DNA of 64,000 nt, taken from Latrodectus hesperus. Its lineage: Eukaryota; Arthropoda; Arachnida; Araneae; Theridiidae. The stretch covers positions 63,738,571-63,802,570 of the forward strand of contig CM075854.1 in NCBI GenBank assembly GCA_037975125.1, in the 5' to 3' direction. Under the pieces are notes generated by a model. It had not been told where the DNA came from. It ran no database searches and saw nothing but the letters and a program-made list of their open reading frames with translations. This document shows positions 47,878 to 61,400 of this stretch, piece after piece. Each line of letters starts with the position of its first letter. Position 1 is the first letter of the stretch. The position numbers were made by a program, and so were the translations under genes.

Positions 47878-50750
47878 GTAAATACATTTCTCCTTCTTTA
47901 TGTTTCTATATTATGTAAAAATGTGTATAAATGTAGAATAATTTTAGAATGATTATGTAGAATTTGTGTTCCACAATTTTTCAATATTTTATTCAAAAGT
48001 ATTATTTTAATCTAATTTCTAATGTAAAAAAAATTTATTATTGGGATTGGTATTTAAATTATTCGTTTTTAGAATTGTGTTATTATGTTATCATAAGTTA
48101 ATAACATTATTATTTTACCTTCGCATTTTTAGCTTAGTGAGCAGAATGCTATTTTATATTCATAGATACACTTCATAAATTTTGCATAGTTAACATTATT
48201 ACAATTATTTAAAATGAATAATGTAAGTCTGAAAACAAAATTATATCTCCATTATCATTCATAATTTGGAATATTCTTAGCATAAAGGATAAAAATTTTC
48301 TAAATTTTATATCTCGCATGGAGAATATCTATTATGTTGAAGTTTATATTACTGATTTACTATTTTTATAGGATATTTTTAAAGTATTTTTTTATGGAAT
48401 AAAAATTTTTTTCTACATTACTTACAGAAATATTTGTTTTCTACTTAATCAAAAATACAAAATTTACCCTTCCATGAATGAAGTAAATATTTGGGAATAA
48501 TGATTAAATATTTTCAATAAACATCACAATCGAGAGAATTTGATTGTAGTATTTATAAGTATTTATAGACAATTAAAGCAAACTTGTTGGATAACATGTT
48601 TTTATATTCCAGTTCGTATTTCATAAGTATCGTGCTGTTAAGTATATATTAAACTCAAAAAAATTTAGTTAAAATTTCTTCTAATGATTAACTGATATCG
48701 AAAATTGTTTAAATATTCATATATTCTGGCGATTTATTTTGTTTTAAATTACTCAAGAACGACGAGTTAAAAAAATTTTCAGAATAATTTACTTTATGCC
48801 CATTATTTAGCTGCAAATAGTAATGTAAGTTTCGTTTCTCGAAAAATTCAATTAGTTAAATATGTTATAAAGAATGTCATTTCTAAAAGCTAATTTGAAA
48901 TATTATTTAATTGATAATAATAAAAATCCTTAGCATAATTAATATAATCTCCTTATATATAAAATGGCTTAGAATGTCATAATACAAAATAATTAAAAAT
49001 TAATTCGTTAAGATTTCTAGCAAATTTAGTTTCGTTTCTTCGTTAAGTTCTTTGTCTCATAACTGTAAGATAAAACTAAATATAAACATAGCAAAGTTGC
49101 ATTATTAGCAAGATTTCTAAGCAAATAAAAATTTAAAGCCCTTATTTCAAAATCTATTTCTGTAGATTTTTATTTCCAAAACTTACACAATGGAATTATA
49201 ACTTGTTGAGAATAATACCATTTAAATAATCACTCTGTAGAAGTAATACCCAACTCTCAGCAGCAATTAAAATCGTTAAATTAATTGAAACGAAATAAAT
49301 ACATTTTAGAGAGTTGTTTAAAAATGAAAAATCTAATATAAATAGCTATTATATTATTTTTATATTTTTTCCTTCGCGAAGAAAAGTCAGCCTGAATAAT
49401 GTTAAACTTAATTTTAAAAAGTATACGCATATTTTAAGAGTAATAAAATTAAAAACATTTAATGAGGAGAAATTTGTAATAAATAATGAAATGCAATATG
49501 TTTCACGTTTTATTAATAAAAAATCCAATACCATATATATTAATAGAGGAAAAGAAAAGAAACAATGATCTGCAGTAAAATGTTTTTCCTGCATATTTAT
49601 GTATCATAAATATTATGAAATGAAATTCATAATTACGAGTTAACATTACTCTGGCCAAAAGGTGTCATCCTCAGTCAATAAATTTAAACAATGATAGTTG
49701 CTTTTGAACTTGTTTTCGTGTGCATTGCAAAACTTAAATTCATTTAAGTTAAATTCTTCTTTCCCGTATGATCACTAGCTAAAGCAGTTTTTTTTTTCTT
49801 CTCTTTTTTTCCCCCGAAAATATGCCGTATTTGTGAAAACAACAACTGCTTACATATGTTCTCTTTCTAGTAATATAATTAATTTCAAATCAATTAAAAC
49901 ACATTCTTAAGACATTTTTTCTTTCTAACTACAAAAAATGTAAATGTCAAAGAAAGGCATTCAGCTGTTGACATTGAGAATTGATAGCAGCAAAGAAAGC
50001 ATCGATTGATATTTTTTTTTAAAAAAAAATAGTTTCTCATTGACTCTACAAATAATTAACAAATTTTAAATGAATAAACTTACAGTAAATATAAAATATA
50101 ATTAGAGTTTTCGGCTAAGAAAAGGTCAATGTATTCCTCTGCTTTAAGAGATGAAGTAAAAAAAAAAAAAGATCAAGATAAACTGATTTTAGGCTCTGAA
50201 AAATTGTGTTTCATGGCATTTACTTAACTTGGCTATTAGTTCTTTTCAGTCAACTGCACATCACCTTGTTTATCTTGTTCATATCTTGTTATATTCATTA
50301 TATCAAACATATCTTGTTTTAGACAGTAATCAAAATAAATGCACTTTACCAGGGAATAGCAAATTGGGTTGTAAGGAAGACATCCCTTTGGCAAAGATCA
50401 ATCTGTCGGATCTCTGATAAAAGGAGTATTTTTTATTACTTATTTATTTTTTATAAAACAGTGTAATTTAATATCTTTGAGTCTATTGCTTCCTTTAATT
50501 TAATTTAATCCATGAATTTAGAGCAATATCTATATTCCTCCAGTTTAATGCGACCACCCAGAAATCTTTCAAATTTAAAATTTTTAATTTGGTGAGAAAT
50601 GCTTTCGAAATTCTTATTTTATAAATATACATAAAAAATGAATTTTTAAATGTGTTTGGTATGTGTCCATATTCCAAGAAAAAATGTACTTGGAATGTGT
50701 AATATATTCTTTTCTGAAGTCGCATTTGTGCTATGGGGTTAATTGAAATT
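47878..50750. other. Intronic AT-rich DNA
   Basis: No exon or SINE is recognised. The opposed frames at 49314-49594 are AT-rich. A slightly more complex patch at 50340-50420 has an open frame (50229-50417) but no acceptor or donor that fits. Confidence 0.5.
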
Positions 50751-50757
50751 CAGCCTA

Positions 50758-50818
<61 letters not shown>
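50758..50818. repeat. (TA)n microsatellite
   Basis: A TA run with one TG interruption. Confidence 0.95.
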
Positions 50819-50819
50819 A

Positions 50820-52640
50820 TTTGGATTTAAATTATTGTGTCTTTTTAAAAAATTTAATTTTTTAAAAATTTAACTATAAATTCACGTAAAAATCTCCGAA
50901 ATAGTTTTTGTTATTATTTTATAATGATTTTAAGGATTTTAATTTTTTCAAATATATTGATTTCAATAGAAAAATGTGATAATTCTCGTTGTGTACCTGA
51001 TGTGACTTATTCTAAAAAAGCTGATGATGGAGACTTTGTCAAGTTTGATGTTAAATAATATAAAAGTAAAAAAAATAACATATACACTCAAATAATTCTC
51101 TGAAAATTAGTCTATAAAATATAGAAAGTGAATACAGTTTAAATGAATTTTATATAAAATAAAAAAATGAAAGTTTAATTTAAAACAATTTTTGCAATTT
51201 AAGTAAATAATTCTTTCGCTAACCTTTTAAATATTTTAGAGAGTTTTTTTTTAAACCTTTCAAGACATCTTTTGCTGCAATTTATTGGAAAATGTTTGAA
51301 ATTCAAAGTAATTAAAAGTGAAATATTTATGAAAATAAATTTTTCATGAATATTTAAAGGTGTATATTCATGAAATTACGTTATTACTTTTGTTGAAAAC
51401 TCGTTAAAATAAAAATTTTATTAATTGATCGCTAGAAAATATCGCGTGTAACCTCATAGTATGTGATTATAAGTATCGTTCCCTTTCACAATGTTTCAAA
51501 AAAAGCTCCTCCTTCTAAATTTTAATCGTAAGAAAGTTGGTAATACTTATAAAACTTCTATGAAATTCTATTCTAAAACTGAAAATTTTCGAGAAACTTA
51601 AGCATTAATTACACTATTATTATTGTTTTCTAAACTTTTAAAAAAAACACTTAAAGTGTTGAAAATAGCAGATAAATTTATAGAAGATTTTTAGCTGACA
51701 TATTTATTTTATTAATTTTTAATACTGTAGTAGTCTATGAGTAAGCTATAACAAATTATTTTTTAACCCTAATTACAGTTGTATTGTAAAAAATCACTTT
51801 TCTGATTATTTGTTTTTTACGTACTTGTTAATACTTATGGTAATTATAGTTTTTAATATCAATGATAAGTAAATTTTCTTTATACCAAATTCAGTTACAG
51901 ATTTGAAACGAATGTGTCACATTAAATAATTACTCTTATTGGCGTTTATTCTGTTTTTTTCTGTAAATTTCTTACAATTATGTAAACATTTATTATGATT
52001 ATAAATTCTTCCTTCATTAGTTTGTCAATTAATAAATCCTTTATTTTTAGACAAAAATATTATTTAATAATATATTTGGACTGAATCCAAATATATAAAA
52101 CTTATAGATATACTAAGTATAATGTTTCTAAAATCAATTGAAAATGTTAAAATATCTAAATTTTGAGTGTGTGTGTGAATTCATTTATATTTGAAAGGCA
52201 AATTTTGGAAAGAATTTATCGTGTGACACTTTTTCTTTCGAGTGTAATGTATAAATGTATATGGCAAATAATATATATGCGTATATTTTCAATCATGTAT
52301 ACACTAAAATTTCTCATTTGCTTCTCTTTCATGTTGAATAGTTAAAACTCTAATACCAGAGAACTTGATGTTTTGAATTCAGTTTTATTAATGTCAAAAA
52401 CACTTCGATTATAAATCTTTGCATTTATTTTTAAAACATATTTATTAAATTAATATACGCTTTCTCTCTGGTTATAAAATATCAAAGTAAAGCTTGAAAT
52501 AATAAGTGTAAAGTAATTAATACCAAACAAAGCGAAAAAGAAAAAATTTCCATCATGATATGTGAGTACATATTCTTTAGATGTAAAGCTATCATTTACC
52601 GTTATGCAAAAGTAAAACTTTAAAATTAATATATTTGCTT
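50820..52640. other. Intronic AT-rich DNA
   Basis: Nothing supportable was found. Confidence 0.55.
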
Positions 52641-53060
52641 AGTTTAAGCAATTCACTGCTTAACATGCGTGTAACTTTCTCTTTGACACAAAACCTTCTT
52701 CAGTGATTTTATTTCAAACACTAGAAATAGCGAATGTATTTACTTTAACTCCCACTTCAATTACATATGAAGGATAGTATGTTTATTCTAGAGGCTGCAA
52801 GAATACATTGCAATCAGTAAAACCAGATGCCAGACCACCATTACCTAACATTGAGTTGAAAGATTTAATGTGACATCCACTTTCTGTTTATGTACATTTT
52901 GTTTTTAATGACACTTGTTCGTTTTACCGGAAGAAGGCGTTTTATTATTCAAACAGATCTCCAATTTGAAAGACAAACGGAAGTGCTTAATTGCAACTCA
53001 TTTGTAAGGGTGCTTCATAAAATTGATTGCATTCGCTGTGCTATACATTAATTTTGAACT
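52640..53060. other. Candidate non-coding regulatory island
   Basis: A mixed-sequence block (for example aaaccagatgccagaccac, gttttaccggaagaaggcg, acggaagtgcttaattgc) stands out in the intron 3.5 kb before the DH exon. It has an ETS-type ACCGGAAG and an NK-homeodomain-type AAGTGCTTAA. No frame is open long enough to be an exon with fitting splice sites. Confidence 0.25.
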
Positions 53061-55190
53061 ACCTTAGCTACAGAATTGATTTCAGATAACTTTGATTTGC
53101 TTTTGAAAAGCCGTTCCTTGAAAATATATTTATCTTCCATACGTTTAGCTTAATTGAAATGAAACAGAATGCTTAAAAGTGTTAGATAAACATATCTGCA
53201 TTATGTCACTGTCATTGAACAGAGATGAATATTGAAGGGTTCCGATTCATAATAAGGATAATCCTTCATTAGTTACTTTTTGAAAACTAAAGATAGAAGT
53301 ATGATTACATGCATAAATTTCTTCATACAAGAAAGAAAGGAAGGTGCCATAAATGGTTTTCTGCTCTGTAAAGCTGTTTAAAAGAAACTGCTTTTATTTA
53401 ATGTTGGAGATAGAGAAATTATACTTTTATATATTTTCTAATACGTTAGTTATTTATACATATTAAAATAAAATAAAATACTTATAATTTATCATTTATT
53501 CCAAACCTAGCGACCACACCCCGATGCCCTTTATAAGATGTATCTTTGAACTTTTTGCTTACTGCCTTAGGATATAATGTTCTTAGTTTAAAGCACATGT
53601 GTATGATAATTTTTAAAGGCGTTTTAGAATTAATGGGCTTTTAATCAACCAAATCTGAAAGCTGCATAAATTTGTGCCTTAAAGTTTAAAGCTCATATAG
53701 TTGTGTGTGAATCTGATAATCTAACATTAAAGTATTCGAGGAAAATGTGAATAATAAAACATGAGATGTCAGTACATAATTTGTATAACAAATTATTCAT
53801 AGATGTATTTGTTTTTATTACATATTTTTTTTATTTAAAAACTAAACGGCGTACTGCTTACGTCTCTTTCTCATTTGAATTTATAATTTTTCCGTTATAG
53901 ATTTCAAAATAAATATCACTCAGACTTATTTATTGTGCAGTCGTTATTTTCTTGTATATTTTAGAAAAACATTATTGATTATGATGAGTGTTAGAGAAAA
54001 TAGTCACTAACAGTAAAATTATTTTGCCTATGCAAAGTGACTACTTAATTGTTTCCTATTACTATAAAACTGTTTGAGATCTGCACCACGTTTGAATGAT
54101 TATTATTTTTTTCACAAGTTGTATTGAAAATTGCCAACGAATTTTGGAAATAATCCCTGACCCTCATCCTCAACAAATGTAGATGGTAAGGAAAGCTATC
54201 AAATGCATTATTAATGAACAAATTATATTATAAATTAAAAAGTACTGAAATCTATAATTTAAAACTCTTTGTAGTTACTTTTAAGTTTAAGAAGTTGTAG
54301 TTTTTGTTGATGCAGAAATGCAATCAGTAAAAAGAAAAAAAATCATGTTTAACCCACTCGGGCTGCACTTTATTAATAAGCCAATACGAATTAATTTTTT
54401 ATGATTTAAGGTATTTCAAAGAGTTATCGCTCAGTCTTGGAAAGTAAGCTGTGAACTCAGTTGACAGCTTTGTTATTTAAATGTAATTAAAAACTAATGT
54501 CATTATCAAAAAATTATCAATCAAAATATAATATTTTAAATAACGGTAGAGGAACTTAATAAAAATTTCCTTATGAATTTCTAGAAATACGTATTTTAAC
54601 TTTCGAAAATTTCTACTCATAAGAAGTTTCATTGAATATTTCATAATTTATATATATATATATATAATCATGTATTATATTATTTATATTTAAAATATTT
54701 AAATTAATCATATGCATAAGATAATAAAATTTATCGAAACATTTAAAATGCTTGTAGTGGATACAACCATTTTGTATGGATTTCTGACCTATAAATGTGT
54801 TAAAAATAACATTTTTAATGTTAAATCAAAGTACATACTACCTAATAAAAAATCCCTATTTATTCTACTTATTTAAAAGAAATTACAAACACCAATTTGT
54901 GGTATTATCATAAACTAGTGTTCATTAGTACGAATTATCAGAAGATATTTATATATCAAGGTAATTTATCATAGATTCTTTAAAAAACAGTTATTGAATA
55001 AGAAATATCAAATTGGCGAAAAATAAATTACTCTTCTTTTTTTTAACTTTCCGTTTCAAGTGCTTCTTAGGAAACCTCTAAAAATTTATACTTGAATTCG
55101 TAATTTGTACCATTCATTTCTACTATTCTGTAAAAATATAATTTCATTAGTTTACATTACGCCTCAACTACTACTTAAAAATACAGAACA
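53060..55190. repeat. Intronic AT-rich DNA with a short TA run
   Basis: No exon seen. A (TA)n run lies at 54648-54667. Confidence 0.5.
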
Positions 55191-55520
55191 TCCCACTCTT
55201 CGAATTCGGTCTATTAATGTAAGGACATTGTGAAATATTTTTTACTTCACTATCCTTCGTGAAGGAAATTTTTCGTGCGCTTTCATTTCAATAAAAGATT
55301 TTTCTTCAACATCTGTGCCTGATTCAAAAGCTGGTAAACAATCTGTGGGGCATCTGGTTTTATTTCCTTTGTTGAAGACGGGATTAATATTGATAGTTAG
55401 TTTCAATGGCAGCTGCCAGCTTTATTTAGCATTCAGTATAGAATTCTCAATTGAACTTTACGTCAGAAGAGAACTCATATCGGAAATATTCTGGGTTATC
55501 GATCCGCTGGCTGCATAAAA
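55190..55520. other. Candidate non-coding regulatory island before the DH exon
   Basis: A mixed block about 1 kb upstream of the DH exon contains ttcactatccttcgtgaagg (an inverted CTTC/GAAG pair), a GGGATTA homeodomain-type core, TTACGTCAG and ATCGATC. A 67-codon frame runs 55315-55518 but lacks an acceptor in phase with the DH exon. I read it as regulatory, not coding. Confidence 0.25.
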
Positions 55521-56557
55521 AATATTGATGTTCACTAATGAAAACACATTAAGATCTTCTTACTAAATAAACGTACATTGGATAGATTTTTTAACCGTAA
55601 TAAGCTTCTTAGTTTCTTGTTTTATTGGTTTTTTTTATCGAGTTAATGATTGAATTAGATCGAGAAATTCTGTGATAAAATATATACGATGTTAAATTTT
55701 GTAATGTAATCCCAAATGAAATGTTTTGTGTTTTAGTTTCATGCGAGATATTTTTTCATCACAAAAGTGTATTTAAGAAGTGTAAAAACTATTATATTTA
55801 TTTTCTGATTTACTTTGAAATATTTATTAACATGTATACATACCTCACTAGTAATCCCTTTTACCTGCAGTATGCTTTTTAATTGGAGTGTTGCAATGTT
55901 AAATGCATTTTAATGTGATGTAACTTATATGTTGGTTGCTATTTTTAGGAAATAAATTAACAAATTAACTTATGTCAAAAATATATTTTTTGTAGATCTT
56001 ATCAAATATACATAGTATTTTGAACTCACTTTTTTAAAGATAATTTTTGTGAATTGGTCTCGTGAAAATGTAAACATTTTGTTTCTACTTTAAATATTAT
56101 TAAGTGTTTTGGCAGAATTTCCAGAAACAAACTTAAATGTTAATATTTAAATCATTTTATTTATGGTTATAAAAAATTATTTAAGCTAAGACTGTAGTCA
56201 CATGTAAAAATAAATTAGTAGCTTTATACAGGTATCAATATTGAAAAGTTTAACTTATAAATGTATATTCACTTATTATGTATAATATTTACTTAGCATG
56301 CGTTAGTTATGTTGTTTTACTTTCATGCAATTGATAATATACGAGGTTTTTTTTTTTAAAATTCTATTTTTAAAATTCACATATATGCGAGAAAAATTTG
56401 AAAAATTTTTTTTTCTTGTCATTAATAGTTTTTCCATCTTCTAATTATAATGTTTGATATTATCCTTATTATTCGATATACTTCTTTTTGTTAAGAATGT
56501 AGTTTTTGCTTTAAATATTTCAGAACTTTGATATCTTACGTTACATATGTTTTGCAG
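55520..56557. other. End of the intron before the DH exon
   Basis: AT-rich. It ends in a typical acceptor with a T-rich tract and TTTTGCAG at 56550-56557. Confidence 0.6.
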
Positions 56558-56635
56558 GACACCAGAACTCATGTGGTCACAGAAATGTATGACACAGAAA
56601 AATCCTATGTGGATTCATTGCAGACATTGGTCAAT
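56558..56635 (+). CDS. RhoGEF exon encoding the start of the Dbl-homology domain
   Basis: Acceptor TTTTGCAG|GAC and donor AAT|GTAAGT (at 56636) frame exactly 26 codons, phase 0 at both ends. The translation contains HVVTEMYDTEKSYVDSLQTL. This is the first conserved region of the DH domain: a hydrophobic pair, E, then TE-x-x-Y-V-x-x-L. The Glu of this CR1 helix contacts the GTPase switch I region in known DH structures. DH proteins exchange GDP for GTP on Rho-family GTPases at membranes or the cytoskeleton. From memory the sequence looks closest to ARHGEF17-type RhoGEFs, but a 26-residue piece cannot settle the subfamily. The rest of the DH and the PH domain are not visible in the window. Confidence 0.85.
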
Positions 56636-59600
56636 GTAAGTATTTTCTTGAATGTATCATTGGTTAATAAATCTTTCTTATAAATATCACATCTATAAAC
56701 GAGATGCGCAAAGCTTATAGATATGAGCATTACAGATCACATGTAGTAAGGATTTACATTATTACAGATCACACATGTAACATGTACGGTTAATGAAATT
56801 AATGAAAAGAAGAAAAAATAACAATTTTCTGATATATGACCTTAGAAATGTTCATGTACTTAAAACGAGAATTGAAAGAGAGAGAATCTTTTGAACTAAC
56901 TGCTTCTTAATAAATTTAAATAAAGCATACAATTGCAGTGGTTGTAAGTTGAAACAGACTTTATCATGTATTAAAAAATATTTTGTTTCACAATAGAATA
57001 TGAAGCTTTTAAATTCGAGAATTATTAAATTCGGGAATCATCAAGATTGGAACATTTTCTAATTTTTCTACTGAATGAATGCAGAAATTTGAATCTTTTC
57101 TTAAGAAAAAATAAATGGTATTTATAAACTGAACATAATTATGTGCTATAGTTTAAAATTGTATCAAAATTTCAAAAAGAGTGAAATAACAATGAATTCT
57201 AATTAATAAAGACAAAAGATTATAAAAAACCATTAACTAGTAGTTCAAAATTTTTGACAAATATGATCCGTTATGATTTAAATACATTCTAAATTAATCA
57301 TTCTAGGTTAATTCATATATAATGTAGGAAGTGTTATTAAATGATATCGTAATTAGTTCATACTTTTTTTAGAATTAAATGTTCTCTGAAAAAAATTCTG
57401 AAGTAATGGTTTAAATAATATAAAATAAATCATTTCAACGAACTTTTATTTTAATTCTTTTAATCATTCGTTTTGTATTAATTTTTGTACATTCGAATTT
57501 GCTGACCTAATAAATTGTCTTATTTTAGAGAGCAAAATTAACGTTGATTAAAATTCAACCAAATAAAGTAAAAATTACTAAAATTTAAATATGCAGGGAA
57601 ATGTATTGCTTATTATGAATGATTTTTTTTATTGTTCAAGCGAGTTCCTTAATAATGTTCAATTTATGCATACGAAATGAAAAAAAATTACTGTAAATGC
57701 AAACTAAATATGGATTGGATTTAATGAATTAAATATGTTTGGGATTGAGATAAAATTTTAATGCTAAATCATTTTTTTATATTTTTTCACAGCTTTCATT
57801 AAATAAAAGTATGCATGTAACTTACATTATATAATAATTATCGATACCTAAATAGTACCATTTATTTGTTCCAAAAACGATGGAATATTCTTCACACATT
57901 TAAAAAAAATATTCTGTTTCTAAACTGAGATTGTTGCAGATAACAGCTTCAAGCAAAAAAGTTAAAATTTCTTTATTCTTTGCTAAATTGAATTATATTT
58001 TCCTCTCATTTAAAACACATAAGTCAAGGTTCTATTAAAAAGGGTAGAAGTTGAAGTTGATAAGATAGCAATTTCCTTGTTTTTAAGTGAAAAAGGAAAC
58101 TTAAACTAACGAACAGAAACTCTATGTAAAGTTTTAAAAAATGCATTACCAGTAGGAAAAATCGATTTTCCATTAACTTCAACTTTACCTTTTCTGTTTT
58201 CTTTTAACTACTTTTTCTCCCATGTGTTAGGCAAGGTTAAAAGCGATTTAATAATATTCCGCCAGTTTAAGTTCCTTTGCGAAACATTTTCTTTCTTCTG
58301 GAAAGCGCCAAGCTCACTTATTTCTCAAAAAGCAACTGTATTCTTAAGGCGTGTATACAGTGTCCCGCTTGCCTCTCGATTTATGCATCCCGAATAGTGA
58401 AATTACTTTGGGGAACCATATTTCAAGAACGTGGTCCATGAAAGAGCTGACAATCTCCAAAAAAGTGGGAAAATCGTTGGGATGGATCGGGAACAACAGA
58501 ATCACGTGACTAAAATAGATCAAACGCAAAATAACGAGGGAACTATATATCTGTTGAGTGTAATAAATGGTTGAGAGAAACATCCATTTAGATACAATTC
58601 GTGCGAAGAAAAATTTGTAAAGATAGAATCTGTCTCTTAAGAATTGATGACATTGCTATCACATTCGTCTGATCCATGTTTCATTTCTTATTTTGAATTT
58701 TTCCTAGCAGAATTTTGCTGCTTTCGCGTGATCATTTTTATCCGTTGTTTAATGCAAGCGTGTTATGGAGTGACATATTTGTGAGGGTGCCTTATATGTT
58801 ATTTTCCTATTTTCTAATCTGGGAAGAAAATAGAAGAATCAAGTAAATAATTCAAATTGAAAGGTTTATTATAAACGATGGTACTATTACTCAATATGTG
58901 ATTTATCATTATTGGATATTAAACTATGATAGGCAGGAATCTAAATTAATTTTTCTGAACTAACTAATAACTATTAAAATTACTTTTTGAACATTTACCC
59001 TCTAAAATAACTTTCACTGACTGAATGGAATCTACATCTTACAAAGAATAAAACGGAAATATAAATGGAGAGAAATAAAATTTCTTCATTTATATTTTTA
59101 ATGATGACGGCAGAATGTAAATGACAAGCCTTGCAGTTCTTATTATTTAATTCAATTCTGCGAAATAAATCTTCAGAATGAAAGATAAAGTATTTTCTTA
59201 ATTTCCGTAAAGTCAGGATAAGTGGTGTTACATGGTGGAAAGATCATGAATATATACCAAAATGATCAATGAAGATTTTCTGGAAAATACATTCTTTTTA
59301 TTACTAAATTACAGAATGAATACTAAACTGAACTACGAAGATTTTTTTTGTATAATTCAATAAAACATTCGAATCATACGATAAATGAACATCATATGAA
59401 AACCGCTATTACCTACTTTTGTAAAATGCAATACACACTTTTCTTTTTATTCATTATTTTAATGATTTGTATAATATAACTAAATTATTTTGTTGTCATC
59501 CACTCTGGCTTCAGATGATAAAAAAAGAATTTTCCAATTTCCTTTAATGTCCCATATGTGGAAGGCAGAAGAAAATGAATACTTTAATAATATCAAGTGC

Positions 59601-61130
59601 TAAAAATTGTTGAAAGAAATGCTTTGCAATGTTGTTCTACTAATTACTCAAAATATTGAAGATAAATTTTTATTTGAATTTACTTTTAATTGCATTTTAA
59701 TTATTTTTGAACTCATATTAATCATTTTTATATTACATTTTACCGAAAATTGTTATTTGAAGAAAAATATTTTATAGCTACAGTATAATTGACAGGTTAT
59801 TTGTGTAGAAGAAAAATAAATGATTTACCATCTTTTATGGTCGTCGTTTCCAAACTTTATTGATTTGGAACATTTACTTATGTAATTAAAAATTTGAATG
59901 ATGCTACTTTTTGATGACTAAAACTTTTACAATTTTGCAAATAAATCTGTGTAACGTAGATTTACATAATTTACGTGAGAACCGAAAATTTCATTTATAG
60001 AAAAAGAACAAAACTGTTAGCTGATAAATGTTTGTATTTTATAGTTAAAAACATTGAAAAACGAAAAATGGAAGTTTAATCTTTCTTTTAAAGACAAAAT
60101 ACCTAAAGTCATATGCATTTTTATTTAAATACAAAGAAAGTGAAACAAAATTTAAAAAAAATGAAGTCAACATAATAATGGTAAATTCACATTTGTAATA
60201 AATTTCCTAAAATTATCCCTCAATGTTTATGGGCTAAGAGGTCTAGAAATTGTAGAAATTGTACGTATTAAATAAACATAAACAATTTGTTTTTAAATTG
60301 ATAATGAAAATTTTATCTATTTGAAAAAAAAATTGAGTATATGTTGTAATACCTTCATTTATTTTTTTCTTTTCAATTTAAGTTACAAGCAAATTTATAT
60401 GCAAAACAATATTTTAAATGATTATATTTATGTTTTAAAAAAAGGAAAAATGTAAATACTGCAAAAAAATGGAATGTATTCCAAATTTCTGAATTATTTA
60501 AAATGTTTTATGGCTTAAATATAATGATGAGGCACTTTTAAATATTGATAATCAATATTGAAATAGAGATTTAAGTTAAAAATAATTCTATAGCTATTTT
60601 TCTTTTTGACAAATTTCAATAATAAATCATTACATAAATATTACAGAAAATTATAATTCAACTTTTTTTTAAACTCTTAAGGAGTTAAATTGTAAATCCC
60701 ATCTCCACATTTTATAATTTTTTGGTTATTTTAAAATTATATAAGAATTTCTGAAATATATATTTCCATAATTTTTATTCAATTCAAATAAATGAAAAAC
60801 TTATTTAAATGAAAAGATTTATTTAAATCTACATATATGTACCCTATTTTCCATTTCACGTTGAGTACTTTCCAGTTGTATTTGAAATGTGACAAAAAAA
60901 AATTAACCCATTGATACTATGGTATTCTCATTCACAGAAAAATGTACGAAAAAGAGAATTCAAACAAATGAAATCGATTTGTTCGAGATTCTTTTTATTT
61001 CAAAGAATATATTTTCTTTTACGAATAACTTATTTTGAAGCATAATTTTGGTTATATTCCTCTTAAAATAGTGGAATGGATTTCTAATTTACTCGCTTAT
61101 TTTAATCTCGACCAACTAATTGCTTTCTAG
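56636..61130. other. Intron after the DH exon
   Basis: AT-rich; no continuation of the DH domain was found. A more complex patch at 58330-58620 has a minus-strand frame (58344-58583) but no domain or splice sites. Confidence 0.5.
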
Positions 61131-61400
61131 CAGTCTTCCATAAGGGAAATTGTGCTTAGCGAAAGCGTTCACTTATCGTCTAGCGTGACAATTCCAAGAA
61201 CTTTGGGATCTTGCTAAGTGGTCGACTGCGCTTTCACTTCACATTATAAATACCCACTTTCTGACATGATACTGCGAGTTTAGTGTCGAAGTTTCGTCAT
61301 TTCTGAGCTTATCAGTTAGTCTCCTTGAAATGCAGCTTTGCCTACATTCTTCCAACTATCTTAACCCAGTGGTCTTTCTATGCAAATACTTGCTATGAAT
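61130..61400 (+). promoter_or_regulatory. TATA-containing promoter-like island in the intron
   Basis: A mixed-sequence block contains TATAAATA at 61245-61252. A purine/pyrimidine start-like site (gagtttagtgtcg) lies about 30 bases downstream at 61276-61288. It carries a 22-codon ORF from ATG 61330 (MQLCLHSSNYLNPVVFL). No strong donor follows. It could be an internal promoter for a shorter RhoGEF transcript, a nested gene, or an enhancer. Confidence 0.25.

Noticed and set aside
49314..49594. 84- and 81-codon frames on opposite strands
   Set aside because: Both are Lys/Asn/Ile/Phe-rich translations of AT-rich DNA and mirror one another.
58344..58583. 79-codon minus-strand frame
   Set aside because: The patch is of mixed composition but the peptide shows no domain and lacks acceptor and donor signals.
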